Assembly: GCA_019510185.1 (NCBI GenBank)
Contig: JAEKKV010000021.1
Location: forward strand, 1 to 64,000
DNA from: Verrucomicrobiota bacterium
Lineage (GTDB): Bacteria > Verrucomicrobiota > Verrucomicrobiia > Opitutales > Opitutaceae
DNA: 64,000 nt
Reading direction: 5' to 3'
Below, piece after piece: positions 15,838 through 25,579 of this stretch (position 1 is the first letter of the stretch; every line of letters begins with the position of its first letter). Below the pieces are notes generated by a model. That model saw nothing but the letters and a program-made list of their open reading frames with translations. It was not told the DNA's origin and did not search any database. The translations under genes were made by a program, and so were the position numbers.

Positions 15838-17766
15838 TCACTCGCCGTTGCGCATCCGCGAGACGTACGCGGTGGAGTTGGCCTCGTATTTTTTCAGAAC
15901 ATCGACGATCGCCTTCCGGTATTCGACCTGCATCGGAACACTTTCCTCCCAATAAAGACAGGTCCGGTAATAGTCGTAATAATCACCGGTTTCAAAGTCC
16001 CGAATTCCGGATTCGGCCAGGCTGCGGATGCTATAAAAAAACGCCTTCACATCGTCACCCACCGCCAGCCGATTGTTCCCGCGCTGCGCCGTGTGGGCTT
16101 GAAAATCCGCGATCACCGAAGCCAGCCGGGCATTTTTCGCCGCTTCGGAAAACTTCAAGCGGATGATCGCACGCAGCGCATCGGACATGTCGCGAAACTG
16201 CCCGATTCGCTCGGACTGGGCATGCCACCGGGCCAGGTCGATACCCTCCCATTTGGTGATGCCGTCGATCCGGTAGCCAAACCAGCGTTTCTCCACGCGG
16301 GAAGGCGTCACCGCGCTTTGCCGGTCGGAGTCGCTCCCGGATGAATCCTCCACAGCAACCCGCCGGGTTTCCGCGTAGGTTGCCACGCCGACCACTTCAC
16401 TGCTCGCTTGGGAAAAAATCGGACTGCCGCTGTTTCCCGGCTCGAAGTTGGCGTTCACCTCGATGCGCGTCGGTCCCACGCCCAGCACCTGTCCGCTGAT
16501 CTGCGTGGCCACGCCGCCGCCCTGCCGGTTGCCCACCACCACGACCTTGTCGCCGATCTTCATGGATTTCAGCACGTCGTCCGCCAGCTTCAGGTCACCC
16601 TCGCCTTTGCTGATCTTCAAGATCGCGATGTCGCTCCCGACTGCGCCAAAAATCGCCAGCACGGGCAGGACTTCACCGTGGAGATTTTTCAGCGTAAGCT
16701 TTTTGTTTTCGCCCAGCACATGCTGGTTGGTGACGACAAAATCGACGCCGCGAATTTTGGTCATGAAACCCGTCGCGGTGCCCTCGTCGCCCTCGATGAG
16801 GATGATCCCCGCCATTTGTCCGGCGGAGAGAACCTGCTGTTCGGCAACCGCCGGAATCTGAGGCGCTGCCGGCGCGGCTGGCGGCGTCGCCGGGGTTGAC
16901 GCGGAGTTCGCCGGATTGGTCATCAGTCCGCGAAGATCGGCCACGTCACCGAAGCCCATCTGCTGCGGAGTGAGCTCCGCACCGGCCCGCTGACTTTCCA
17001 AGGAAGGGATTTGATACACAAAATCGGCCGCCGAAAACCGGGCGTTCAACGAGTTGGTATAAATGGCCTCGAACACCGGGTGCTGCGAAGGTCCGGCACC
17101 TTGCTGGAGAACCGTGCGCACGATCAGACCGGTGCTTTTTTCAATCCACAAAATCACCGGCCAACCCATGCGCATGCCTTCGATTTTATAGGTGGACTGC
17201 TGATTCCATGTTTCCTCGCCCACCAGACGGGCGTTCTGCACGCCGAAGGGCTGACCGCCGGCGCTTGCCGGGGGCGATGACAACAAGGGCGAAAAAGCGA
17301 TGAAGCCGCTCATGCCGAGCAAATGGGAATTCAGGCTCTGCTCGAACTCATCGTCCGTCAGATTGCTCGCCGGCGCCTGATTGCCCCGGCCAATGGACCC
17401 GAGTTTTCCCGCTGCGGGGCCGAACTTGGCCATCATATAGCCGGTGAAAGCCGCCGGCATCGAAGCCCCCTCTCCATTGGACAAACCTCTAAACGTGAGC
17501 TGGACCACATACCAGTCGTTCGGCTTCCGCCTGCGCAGTGTCACCACGTTATACAATGCGGATGAATGCATGCGCATCTCCGGTCGGTCCTCCCGGCCGA
17601 TCCAAACCTGACGCTGATAAACCTGCGCCGAAAAGCCGTCGGTCGCCGCATACACACCGGCGGAACGCGCCAGCACCGTTTCGGCGGTCTCCTCGCCCGC
17701 GACGGCCATCGGCACGATCAAAGCGAACAGCCAGACTTGAAATCCTTTGAAGATGCTTGCACGCAT
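15838..17766 (-). CDS. Exported trypsin-like serine protease fused to a LolA-like N-terminal domain
   Basis: A 642-residue protein with a signal peptide (FKGFQVWLFALIVPMAVAGEE). Residues about 25-260 (ETVLARSAGVYAATDGFSA, WVILWIEKSTGL-like turn, FSAADFVYQIP) resemble the LolA/DUF2092 fold. A Pro/Ala-rich linker (about 285-310) joins a trypsin-like domain with an intact triad: His349 in VVTNQHVLG, Asp379 in GSDIAILK and Ser446 in EPGNSGSP. About 130 C-terminal helical residues follow. No PDZ domain is visible. Start 17766 is preferred over the upstream ATG at 17799 because the signal peptide begins there. Function is probably envelope proteolysis; the LolA-like part may bind a lipid or lipopeptide. 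Confidence 0.82.
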   Translation of the reverse strand: MRASIFKGFQVWLFALIVPMAVAGEETAETVLARSAGVYAATDGFSAQVYQRQVWIGREDRPEMRMHSSALYNVVTLRRRKPNDWYVVQLTFRGLSNGEGASMPAAFTGYMMAKFGPAAGKLGSIGRGNQAPASNLTDDEFEQSLNSHLLGMSGFIAFSPLLSSPPASAGGQPFGVQNARLVGEETWNQQSTYKIEGMRMGWPVILWIEKSTGLIVRTVLQQGAGPSQHPVFEAIYTNSLNARFSAADFVYQIPSLESQRAGAELTPQQMGFGDVADLRGLMTNPANSASTPATPPAAPAAPQIPAVAEQQVLSAGQMAGIILIEGDEGTATGFMTKIRGVDFVVTNQHVLGENKKLTLKNLHGEVLPVLAIFGAVGSDIAILKISKGEGDLKLADDVLKSMKIGDKVVVVGNRQGGGVATQISGQVLGVGPTRIEVNANFEPGNSGSPIFSQASSEVVGVATYAETRRVAVEDSSGSDSDRQSAVTPSRVEKRWFGYRIDGITKWEGIDLARWHAQSERIGQFRDMSDALRAIIRLKFSEAAKNARLASVIADFQAHTAQRGNNRLAVGDDVKAFFYSIRSLAESGIRDFETGDYYDYYRTCLYWEESVPMQVEYRKAIVDVLKKYEANSTAYVSRMRNGE

Positions 17767-17847
17767 GGAAGGTACGTTGGGGAGTTTAGCGCCCGCCACT
17801 TCAGCCGACCTGCAAAATCCGGCAACCTTAAACCCCTCTCTTCACCT

Positions 17848-18819
17848 GTGAATTGCGAAGCTCTCGACTGGACCGTGCTGGACCGGCTGCGCCAGGGATT
17901 CCTCAGCGGCGCCGCCGCCAAAGGCCCCTATTGGCAGAGCCCCGCCGATCTCGCCCAATATAATCTCACCTACGGCGAACGCATCGGCTGGAAATGGGAC
18001 GCCGTCCTTCGTGAGCTCACCCGTCGCGGATGGCGCCCCCGATCCCGCACCCTCCTCGATTGGGGCTGCGGCAGCGGCGTGGCCGGCCGTCGCGTGCTCA
18101 CCGCCTTCGGCCCGGAAAATTTCGATGCGCTGCACGTCTGGGACCACTCGGCCTTCGCCCGCGATTTCACCATCACCCAAGGCAAGGCGGCGTTTCCCGC
18201 GCTTGCAGTCGGCCCGTTTGCCGACACCGGACAACCCGTCGGGCTGCTGGTGATCAGCCATGTGCTCAACGAGCTTCCCGCGGAGGCGTTGCAACAACTC
18301 CTCGGGCTCATCGCCCGCGCCGAAACCGTCCTTTGGGTCGAGCCCGGCAACCACGCCGTCAGCCGCCAGCTCATCGGCCTGCGCGAAACGCTCACCTCCA
18401 CCTTCCACCTCGTCGCGCCCTGTCCCCACCAAGGCGCCTGCGGGCTCCTTACCGTCGGCAACGAACACCATTGGTGCCATTTTTTCGCAGAGCCTCCCGC
18501 CGGCGTGCAAAACGACTCCGACTGGGTGCGCTTCGGCCAGCGCGCCGGCGTGGACCTGCGCAGCCAGGCCTACAGCTATCTCGTCCTCGATCGCGTCGAG
18601 TCTCCGTCCGTCGATGGCGCCTCCCGCATTCTGGGACGTGCCGAACATTTCAAGGGCTTTGCCCGCCTGCTTTCCTGTTCCGCCGACGGCGTGGAGGAAC
18701 TGGAGCTCCAAAAACGCGCCGACGCCGATTTGTTCAAACAACTCAAAAAAGACGCCAGTCATCCGCTTTACCGCTGGGAACGCGAAGACCATCGGATCGT
18801 GGGCGCCAAACGAGTGTGA
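17848..18819 (+). CDS. Rsm22-like small-ribosomal-subunit methyltransferase
   Basis: About 323 residues from a GTG start at 17848. The core shows LLDWGCGSGVAGRRVL (SAM site), LHVWDHS, VISHVLNELP and WVEPGN. A later Cys/His pattern, CPHQGAC followed by HHWCHFF, matches the Rsm22 family signature (CPH...CP...WCHF), proposed to bind an Fe-S cluster or zinc. Rsm22 proteins associate with the small ribosomal subunit of mitochondria and some bacteria. The frame is open further upstream but there it overlaps the protease gene on the other strand, so translation probably begins at or near 17848. Confidence 0.78.
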   Translation: MNCEALDWTVLDRLRQGFLSGAAAKGPYWQSPADLAQYNLTYGERIGWKWDAVLRELTRRGWRPRSRTLLDWGCGSGVAGRRVLTAFGPENFDALHVWDHSAFARDFTITQGKAAFPALAVGPFADTGQPVGLLVISHVLNELPAEALQQLLGLIARAETVLWVEPGNHAVSRQLIGLRETLTSTFHLVAPCPHQGACGLLTVGNEHHWCHFFAEPPAGVQNDSDWVRFGQRAGVDLRSQAYSYLVLDRVESPSVDGASRILGRAEHFKGFARLLSCSADGVEELELQKRADADLFKQLKKDASHPLYRWEREDHRIVGAKRV

Positions 18820-18891
18820 TTTGATCCCACCGTCGCGCTTGACTCGCGCCCCCGCCTTCCCGCACTCTTCGCGGCTACATTTCCAAAACCT

Positions 18892-19005
18892 ATGGGCCAA
18901 CAATCCAACAAGCACATCAAGAAGAAGCGCCGCATCGCCTATCATAAACGCAAGAAAGCCGCCGCCGCGGCCGTCAAAAAGACCGTTTCCAAGGCCAAGA
19001 AGTAA
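18892..19005 (+). CDS. Small lysine/arginine-rich protein, 37 residues
   Basis: An ATG at 18892 opens a 37-codon frame ending in TAA at 19003. The product (MGQQSNKHIKKKRRIAYHKR then an Ala/Lys tail) has about 16 basic residues and no acidic ones. It is flanked by its own rho-independent terminator and lies upstream of rimO. Very basic short proteins of this kind are usually ribosome-associated or nucleic-acid-binding; I do not recognise the family with certainty. It is a real gene candidate because the frame, the terminator and the spacing fit a short monocistronic unit. Confidence 0.65.
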   Translation: MGQQSNKHIKKKRRIAYHKRKKAAAAAVKKTVSKAKK

Positions 19006-19027
19006 GCTGCCCGCCATTCGATCCTTT

Positions 19028-19058
19028 TAAAAACCGCGGCCTTCCAGCCGCGGTTTTT
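19028..19058 (+). terminator. Rho-independent terminator after the 37-residue gene
   Basis: A perfect 10-bp stem AAACCGCGGC / GCCGCGGTTT with a 6-base loop (CTTCCA) is followed by a T tract. A run of A ahead of the stem makes it potentially bidirectional. Confidence 0.85.
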
Positions 19059-19111
19059 CCATTTTTCCGCCGTTCTCCGCCCGGCCCGCCGCGCCTCCCA
19101 CCTGTTCCGCC

Positions 19112-20524
19112 ATGATCAAAGTCAGTCTCATTTCCCTCGGTTGCGCCAAGAACCTCGTCGATAGCGAGATGATGATCGGCCATCTCCACCAGGCCGGCAT
19201 GTCCGTCATCCCCGATGCCGAGAAAGCCGACGTCGTGATCGTCAACACGTGCTCGTTCATCGATTCCTCCAAGGAAGAATCCATCGGCCACATCTTGGAA
19301 GTGAACAAAAACCGCGGCATGCGGAAGCGGAACAAGGCCCAGAAGCTCATCGTCGCCGGCTGCATGGCGCAGCGTTTCTCCAAGGATCTGCCCGACGCCC
19401 TTCCCGAGGTGGATGCCTTCATCGGCCTCGACCAGATCACCAAGGTCGTTCCCATCATCGAGGAAATTTACGCCAAGGAGCGCGGCAAAAACGAAGCCCC
19501 TGTCTCCTTCATCGAAGGCAAGTCCACCTGGATTCCCGATTACGACACGCCGCGTTTCCGGCTCACGCCAAAACATTTCGCCTACCTCAAGATCGCCGAA
19601 GGCTGCAACCACCCGTGCACCTTCTGCATCATTCCCCAGATCCGCGGACGCCACCGCAGCCGCAGCGTTGAAAGCGTCGTGGCCGAGGCCCGCCGCCTCG
19701 TCGCCGAGGGCGTGAAGGAGATCAACCTGATTTCCCAAGACACGACTTACTTCGGCATGGACACCTGGGAACAGCGCCCGAATCCCCGCACGCCCGTCGA
19801 TTCCTCGCGCGGCACCGCTCTCACCACGCTTCTCCGCCAGCTCAACGCCATCGAGGGCGATTTCTGGATCCGCCTGCTCTACACCCATCCGGCCCACTGG
19901 AGCGACGAGCTCATCAAGACCATCGCCGAGTGTCCCAAGGTCGCCCGCTACATCGATATTCCGCTCCAGCACATCAGCGACCACATGCTCGGGAAGATGC
20001 AGCGTGAGACCAGCGGCGACTACATCCGCGATCTCATCAAACGCATCCGCGCCGGCATCCCCGGCATCGCCGTGCGCACCACCTTCATCGTCGGTTTCCC
20101 CGGCGAGACCGAGGCCGATGTCAGCGAACTCTGCCAGTTCATCCGCGACACGAAATTCGAACGTCTCGGCGTCTTCCGCTATTCCCAGGAAGAGGGCACC
20201 CGCGGCGCCAAGATGCCCGACCAGCTCTCCCCCAAATTGAAGGAAGCCCGCTGGCACCAGACCATGGCGCTCCAAAAGGAAATCGCCTCCGAAGTAAGCA
20301 AAAGCTACGTCGGCAAAACCCTCCGCGTCCTCGTCGAGGAACCCGGCGTCGCCCGCGGCGAAGCCGACGCGCCCGACATCGACGGCCGCATCTACGTCCC
20401 GCGCGAACTGCCCGTCGGCGAGTTCGTCAACGTCACCATCACCGGCTACCACGACTACGATCTGCTCGCGCTCCCCAAGGGTCAAAAACCCAAGGAATAC
20501 AAGGTCGCCAAGCAGGCCCAGTAA
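19112..20524 (+). CDS. rimO: Ribosomal protein S12 methylthiotransferase
   Basis: A 470-residue radical-SAM methylthiotransferase that modifies the conserved aspartate of ribosomal protein S12. The N-terminal UPF0004 domain carries the auxiliary cluster cysteines C11 (SLGCAKN), C47 (NTCSF) and C84 (AGCMAQ). The radical SAM cluster motif GCNHPCTFCIIP gives C165, C169 and C172, followed by RGRHRSRS. A C-terminal TRAM domain is present (VLVEEPG...DGRIYVP). The LGCAKNLVDSEMM opening and the CNHPC spacing favour RimO over the tRNA enzyme MiaB. Confidence 0.93.
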   Translation: MIKVSLISLGCAKNLVDSEMMIGHLHQAGMSVIPDAEKADVVIVNTCSFIDSSKEESIGHILEVNKNRGMRKRNKAQKLIVAGCMAQRFSKDLPDALPEVDAFIGLDQITKVVPIIEEIYAKERGKNEAPVSFIEGKSTWIPDYDTPRFRLTPKHFAYLKIAEGCNHPCTFCIIPQIRGRHRSRSVESVVAEARRLVAEGVKEINLISQDTTYFGMDTWEQRPNPRTPVDSSRGTALTTLLRQLNAIEGDFWIRLLYTHPAHWSDELIKTIAECPKVARYIDIPLQHISDHMLGKMQRETSGDYIRDLIKRIRAGIPGIAVRTTFIVGFPGETEADVSELCQFIRDTKFERLGVFRYSQEEGTRGAKMPDQLSPKLKEARWHQTMALQKEIASEVSKSYVGKTLRVLVEEPGVARGEADAPDIDGRIYVPRELPVGEFVNVTITGYHDYDLLALPKGQKPKEYKVAKQAQ

Positions 20525-20562
20525 TCGGCGGGCCCGTGCTCCGGGAGCTCGCCGCGTCCGCC

Positions 20563-21150
20563 ATGCCAAAGCCCGAATCCCTCAACACCCCGTCACCCGC
20601 CTTCAAGGAATGGCGGGTGATCGTCGAGGCGCTCGGCGCCGGCGAACAGATTCTCATTCTGCGCAAAGGCGGCATCGCGGAAAATCGCGGCGGTTTCCAA
20701 GTGGAGGCGAAACGCTTCTGGCTTTTCCCCACCCAGTTTCACGCCCAACGCGAAAAAACGAAGCCGGCTGCCGCCGGTTTTTTCCAGCCGGCAGCGGCTC
20801 CCGAGAATGCGCTCACCCTGCGTTTTTTCGCTGACGTGGTTCATGCCGCCTTTCTCGACCGCTGGGATGAGATCGCCCGCCTCGACGATTGCCATCTCTG
20901 GACCGAGGCCACGCTCCGAGAACGTTTCGATTGGGGAAAACCGCCCGGCCTCCACGCGCTCGTCGTGCGCGTCCATCGCTTGCGCGAACCGGTTACTCTG
21001 GCCGTCACCGCAGCCATGAGCGGCTGCAAATCGTGGATCGAACTCCCCGTCGCTCTCGATGCCGCCGCCAGCGAGCCCGTGCTGGACGATGAAGCCTTCG
21101 CCGCCCGCCGCCGATTGATCGCCGGCCGCATGCCCGCGCTTGGCGCGTAA
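20563..21150 (+). CDS. DUF1802 family protein
   Basis: A 195-residue protein beginning MPKPESLNTPSPAFKEWRVI. The FKEW...EALGAGEQILILRKGGI block, FWLFPTQFHAQ and the later LHALVVRVHRL match the DUF1802 family, which has no established function. An upstream GTG at 20536 would add 9 residues; ATG 20563 is preferred. It follows rimO by 38 bases and may be co-transcribed. Confidence 0.75.
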   Translation: MPKPESLNTPSPAFKEWRVIVEALGAGEQILILRKGGIAENRGGFQVEAKRFWLFPTQFHAQREKTKPAAAGFFQPAAAPENALTLRFFADVVHAAFLDRWDEIARLDDCHLWTEATLRERFDWGKPPGLHALVVRVHRLREPVTLAVTAAMSGCKSWIELPVALDAAASEPVLDDEAFAARRRLIAGRMPALGA

Positions 21151-21236
21151 GCGCCGGCTGTTGTTCTCAACCTTCGGAGTATCTTGTATTTGTCCGGCAA
21201 TGCGGATTGGATGTCCGCACCCTCCGGCGAATTCCG

Positions 21237-23219
21237 ATGCCCGCCTCTTTTATTCTCAACTACCGGATTGATACGGTCGTTTTTTGTGTCCTCGCGATCC
21301 TGATTTTGTGGCTGGGCACGCGCTTCATGCGGCACAAGCAGCGCGGACTCCGCTTCCCGCCCTTCGTCTTCGCTCTGGCTGCTGCCCTCACGGCTGGCGG
21401 AGCGTGGTTTGCCGAGTTCTCGGGCAACCTCGAGCGGGCGCAAATCCGTCAATTGGTTTCCGGATTGGCCCCGACTTTCGCCAATGAAATGGAAATGTTG
21501 GGCCACGCCAAAATCAGCCTGCAAACCCCGCCCGACGACCCGCTCTACCTCACCCTGATCGAACGGGAAAAAACCTGGCTCAAACTCAATCCCTTCGTCG
21601 CCGACATTTACACCTACCGCCGCCTGCCCGACGGGAAAATCGTGTTTATCGTCGATGCTGAAACTGACTACGATCACAACGGCCGCTACGACACGGATCG
21701 CGAGCAGCGCACTCGCATCGGGGAACCTTACGAAACGGCCACGGCCAACACCCTGCTGGCCTTGGCCGGCCATCCCGTCTTCGACACTGAGATCGTCACC
21801 GATCAATGGGGCACGTGGATCAGCTTCGACCAGCCCATGTTCGACGAACACGGCAACGTCGAGGCCGTCCTTGGCGTGGATTTTCCAGTGAACGAATGGA
21901 TCTCCGCCATTCTCCGCGAACGCGCCACCAGTCTGGTTATCGCCTGCATCGTCCTCATCATTCTCGTCGCCGTCTCGGTGCTGATCACCCTCATGCGGGC
22001 GGAGATCGAGGAGCGCACCCGCATCCAACGAGAACTCCTCCGCGCCAAGGAAGAGGCAGAAAAAGCCGACCATGCCAAAAGCGAGTTTCTCGCCACCATG
22101 AGCCACGAGATCCGCACACCGATGAACAGCATCATCGGCTTCGGCGATCTCCTGCTCGACACCCCGCTCACTCACGAGCAGCACGAATACGCCGCCACTC
22201 TCAAAAAATCCGGGCAGTCCCTTCTCGCTCTGCTCAACGACATTCTCGACCTCTCCAAGATCGAAGCCCGGCAGACCCGCCTCGAAAGCATCCCATTCTC
22301 CCTTCTCGAACTTCTCGGCGACATCGCCGGCCTTGCGGAAGCCCGGACCGGCGAGAAAAAGCTGACTTTCACGCTCGAAAACAACACCGGCGAACTCAAC
22401 CTCGTCGGCGACCCCACCCGCCTTCGGCAGGTGCTGCTCAACCTCGTCAGCAACGCCATCAAGTTCACCGAAACGGGCGGCGTCATCCTCCGGGCGGGCT
22501 GGACGCCCATTGCGGATCGCCTCCACGGAATTCTTCGTTTCGACATCATCGACACCGGCATCGGGATTCCCCCGGAAAAGCTCGGATTTCTTTTCCAAAA
22601 ATTCGCGCAAGCCGACGCCTCCACCACGCGCCGCTACGGCGGCACCGGTCTCGGCCTCGTCATTTCCCGCACGCTGGTCCAGCTCATGGGCGGCACCCTC
22701 ACTGTTCAAAGCGAGGCCGGCCGCGGCTCCACCTTCACGGTCGAGCTTCCCGCCTCCTTGCATCAAGGGCCGCTTCCCGAAGCGCCGGCGTTCGCCTCGC
22801 CGCCGGCATCGAGCAACGCTCCTTCCAACGGCGGCTCCGGCACCGTCCTGCTGGTTGAGGACAACCTTATCAACCGTCGACTCGCCTCGCTCATGCTGGA
22901 GAAACTTGGCTTCGGTGTCGAAATGGCCGCCGACGGACGCGAAGCCTTGTCCCTTTTTTCAAAGCGCGAGTATTACGCCGTGTTGATGGACTGCGAAATG
23001 CCCGAGCTCGATGGCTTCGAGGCCACCCGTTCCATCCGTACCCTGGAACAGACCACGGGGGTTGTCCGGCGCACGCCCATCATTGCGCTCACCGCCAATG
23101 CAATGCAAGGCACCCGCCAAAGGTGCCTCGAAGCCGGCATGGATCTTTATCTCACCAAGCCGATCCGGTTGGAAATCCTGCGTGACGCGCTCGCGTTGTT
23201 CTCCGCGTCGAAGAACTGA
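21237..23219 (+). CDS. Membrane hybrid sensor histidine kinase with Cache-like sensor
   Basis: A 660-residue kinase. Hydrophobic segments lie at about 12-28, 42-60 and 232-254. The region 65-225 is predicted to be periplasmic and resembles a Cache/PAS-like sensor ([21 protein letters not shown], and the acidic [17 protein letters not shown], which looks like a cation site). The kinase core has [14 protein letters not shown] (H290), DTGIGIPP and [10 protein letters not shown]. One C-terminal receiver has its Asp in [11 protein letters not shown]. The TTG frame from 21207 would add ten residues; ATG 21237 is chosen. No partner regulator is adjacent. Confidence 0.88.
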   Translation: MPASFILNYRIDTVVFCVLAILILWLGTRFMRHKQRGLRFPPFVFALAAALTAGGAWFAEFSGNLERAQIRQLVSGLAPTFANEMEMLGHAKISLQTPPDDPLYLTLIEREKTWLKLNPFVADIYTYRRLPDGKIVFIVDAETDYDHNGRYDTDREQRTRIGEPYETATANTLLALAGHPVFDTEIVTDQWGTWISFDQPMFDEHGNVEAVLGVDFPVNEWISAILRERATSLVIACIVLIILVAVSVLITLMRAEIEERTRIQRELLRAKEEAEKADHAKSEFLATMSHEIRTPMNSIIGFGDLLLDTPLTHEQHEYAATLKKSGQSLLALLNDILDLSKIEARQTRLESIPFSLLELLGDIAGLAEARTGEKKLTFTLENNTGELNLVGDPTRLRQVLLNLVSNAIKFTETGGVILRAGWTPIADRLHGILRFDIIDTGIGIPPEKLGFLFQKFAQADASTTRRYGGTGLGLVISRTLVQLMGGTLTVQSEAGRGSTFTVELPASLHQGPLPEAPAFASPPASSNAPSNGGSGTVLLVEDNLINRRLASLMLEKLGFGVEMAADGREALSLFSKREYYAVLMDCEMPELDGFEATRSIRTLEQTTGVVRRTPIIALTANAMQGTRQRCLEAGMDLYLTKPIRLEILRDALALFSASKN

Positions 23220-23228
23220 CGAGCGGCA

Positions 23229-24698
23229 TCAGCCTTTCGACGCCAGCGCCGCATAGCGGGCGATGATGCCGTCGAAACTGCCGTTCGAGAAAAACACCAC
23301 CACGCGCGGATTCCCGGCGGCCGGCAGCGTCGCGCCTGAAAGTTTTTCCAGCAGCGCCTCGTTCGTCGTCGCCGTCCAGGCGCGCACGCCTTTGGTCTCC
23401 AGATAACGCGCGACCGCGTCCGCGTCGAACCGTTCGTCCGCCGCCAGCTTGTCCGCGCGACTGACCGCCCCGAGGTAAACGTCATCCGCCAAGGCCAGCG
23501 CGTTCATAAACCCGGATTGCAGCGTGCGGGTGCGGGCGGTGTTGCTGCGCGGCTCAAAAACGGCCGTGAGCGTCGCGCCGGGAAAGCGATTGCGAAACGA
23601 CCGCAATGTCTCCGCCAACGCCGTCGGATGATGCCCGAAGTCTTCGATCACCGTCAGCGCCGTCGAACCCATCAGCACTTCCTGCCGCCGTTTCACCCCG
23701 CGAAACCGCCCCAACGCCTCCAGCCGCACCCCCCGCGGGTCCCCCGACCCATCAGTCAAGGCCTGCTTTACTTCGGGTTGGGGAGCGGCGGGGAGGAGTG
23801 CCAGGCCTGCGGCGGTCGCGGCCATCGCGGCGTTGCGCGCATTGTAAAGACCGGGAATCGACCAGCGAACTTCCGCCCAAGGCTGGCCGCGCCAGAGCAA
23901 CTTGAAACTCACGCCCGCGGGCGTTTCGGAAAAATCCACGATCCGGGTGTCGTTCCCCTCGCCTGTGCCGACGCGCACGACGCGCGTCCACGGCAGCGGG
24001 CCGAGGGCGCGCAGATTTTCATCGTCGCCGTTCATCACGACAAAACCGTTGCGCGGCACGATGCGCGTGAGATGACCAAAGGTGCGCTGCACGTCGGCGA
24101 GATCGCGAAAAATATCGGCGTGGTCGAACTCCAGATTGTTAAGCACCGCGACATGCGGCGCGTAATGGATGAACTTGCTGCGCTTGTCGAAAAACGCGCT
24201 GTCATACTCGTCGCCCTCGATGACGAAGGGATCGGCGGGATTCCCGAGATGATTGCCCACCGGCGGATCGACCGGCACGCCGCCGATGAGGAAACCGGGA
24301 TCGCGGCCGTTTTCGCGGAGCAGAAAGGCCGTCAGCGAGGTCGTGGTGGTTTTTCCGTGCGTGCCGCAGACCACGATGTTTTTCCGCGTATTGAGCACGG
24401 TGTCGTGCAACAGCGCCGGCAGCGAGGTGAAGGGCAGCGCCCGGGTGTCGAGCAGCCACTCGACCTCGGGATTGCCGCGCGACATGGCGTTCCCGATCAC
24501 GACGAGGTCGGGAGCAAGTTTCTTCAGGCGCGACGGATCATAGCCCTCGTGCAACACGATGCCCGCTCCCGCCAGCACCGTGCTCATGGGCGGATAGACA
24601 CCGGCGTCGGCCCCGCTCACCGCGTGACCGGCCGCGCGCGCAAGCAGCGCCGCATTGCCCATCGCCGTCCCGCAGATGCCCATGAAGTAGATGTTCAT
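23229..24698 (-). CDS. mpl: UDP-N-acetylmuramate:tripeptide ligase (murein recycling)
   Basis: A 489-residue Mur-ligase family protein. Mpl joins UDP-MurNAc to recycled L-Ala-gamma-D-Glu-meso-DAP. The start NIYFMGICGTAMGNAALLA is the Mpl version of the MurC motif (in MurC the GIGG form is usual), and VVCGTHGKTTTTSL is the ATP site. EGDEYDSAFFDKRSKF and NLEFDHADIF are diagnostic for Mpl. The C-terminal part has VIEDFGHHPTA and FEPRSNTARTR. An upstream ATG at 24809 adds a composition unlike the family, so 24698 is used. Presence of mpl implies meso-DAP peptidoglycan recycling. Confidence 0.93.
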   Translation of the reverse strand: MNIYFMGICGTAMGNAALLARAAGHAVSGADAGVYPPMSTVLAGAGIVLHEGYDPSRLKKLAPDLVVIGNAMSRGNPEVEWLLDTRALPFTSLPALLHDTVLNTRKNIVVCGTHGKTTTTSLTAFLLRENGRDPGFLIGGVPVDPPVGNHLGNPADPFVIEGDEYDSAFFDKRSKFIHYAPHVAVLNNLEFDHADIFRDLADVQRTFGHLTRIVPRNGFVVMNGDDENLRALGPLPWTRVVRVGTGEGNDTRIVDFSETPAGVSFKLLWRGQPWAEVRWSIPGLYNARNAAMAATAAGLALLPAAPQPEVKQALTDGSGDPRGVRLEALGRFRGVKRRQEVLMGSTALTVIEDFGHHPTALAETLRSFRNRFPGATLTAVFEPRSNTARTRTLQSGFMNALALADDVYLGAVSRADKLAADERFDADAVARYLETKGVRAWTATTNEALLEKLSGATLPAAGNPRVVVFFSNGSFDGIIARYAALASKG

Positions 24699-24807
24699 TT
24701 TTCTTTGAAAAAGGGGCGTCAGACCGTCGTCCCTTGATCGCGCCAAACTCGCCCCCGGCAACAAGCGGAACAAGGCGAAAAATGGCGAAAATGCATTATA
24801 GTGTCCC

Positions 24808-25542
24808 ATGTACTTTCCCTCCTCGCATTCCTCGGACGGAAAAGGCGGCCGTCGCTTCGCCGGGACGGAGCAGGAAGGCGCCGCGCACCGGCGGCCCGTT
24901 CAGGCGGTCGGCATTTCCGCCGACGAGGTCACGCTGGCCGGCGACCTGATTGTCCCTGCTCACGCCGAGGGGCTCGTGATCTTCGCCCACGGCAGCGGCA
25001 GCAGCCGGCATAGTCCGCGGAATCAGGCGGTCGCCCGGACGATTCAGGACGCGGGCATCGCCACGCTTCTCTTCGATCTTCTCACCGGCGACGAAGAAGA
25101 GGCGGATGCCGACACCGGGCATCTCCGCTTCAACATCGGCCTACTGGCCTTGCGTCTCGTCCATGCGACCCGCTGGGTGAACAGTCAGGCCCGCCTTCGC
25201 CATCTGGGGCTCGGTTATTTCGGCGCCAGCACCGGTGGAGCGGCGGCGCTCATGGCCGCGGCCGAACTGGGGGCACTCGTCCAGGCGGTGGTTTCGCGCG
25301 GCGGGCGGCCGGATCTCGCGGCCGATTTTCTGCCCCGCGTGACTTCGCCCACGCTGCTCATCGTCGGCGAACACGACAAGGACGTAGCCATGCTCAACGC
25401 GGACGCCTATGCCCGTCTTTCCTGCAAAAAGCAGCTCGTGACCGTGCCGCGCGCCACTCATCTGTTCGAAGAACCGGGCGCGCTGGAAAAAGTAGCGGCC
25501 CTGGCAGCGGCGTGGTTTCAGCACAATCTAAAGGCGAGGTAA
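24808..25542 (+). CDS. Dienelactone-hydrolase-like alpha/beta hydrolase
   Basis: A 244-residue alpha/beta hydrolase. The oxyanion turn is FAHGSGSSRHSPRN, the nucleophile elbow GASTGG (Ser141), the acid Asp190 in GEHD and the His in ATHLF (about 218), so the triad looks complete. The N-terminal 30 residues are irregular, so a later start is possible. The next gene is a phosphoribosyltransferase; the same two domains occur fused in other bacteria, which suggests a shared role that is not defined. A TATAGT lies 6 bases before the ATG, hinting at a leaderless message. Confidence 0.82.
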   Translation: MYFPSSHSSDGKGGRRFAGTEQEGAAHRRPVQAVGISADEVTLAGDLIVPAHAEGLVIFAHGSGSSRHSPRNQAVARTIQDAGIATLLFDLLTGDEEEADADTGHLRFNIGLLALRLVHATRWVNSQARLRHLGLGYFGASTGGAAALMAAAELGALVQAVVSRGGRPDLAADFLPRVTSPTLLIVGEHDKDVAMLNADAYARLSCKKQLVTVPRATHLFEEPGALEKVAALAAAWFQHNLKAR

Positions 25543-25579
25543 GCAGCTTCCCCGCCCTGGAGTGATCCCCAAACTCGCC

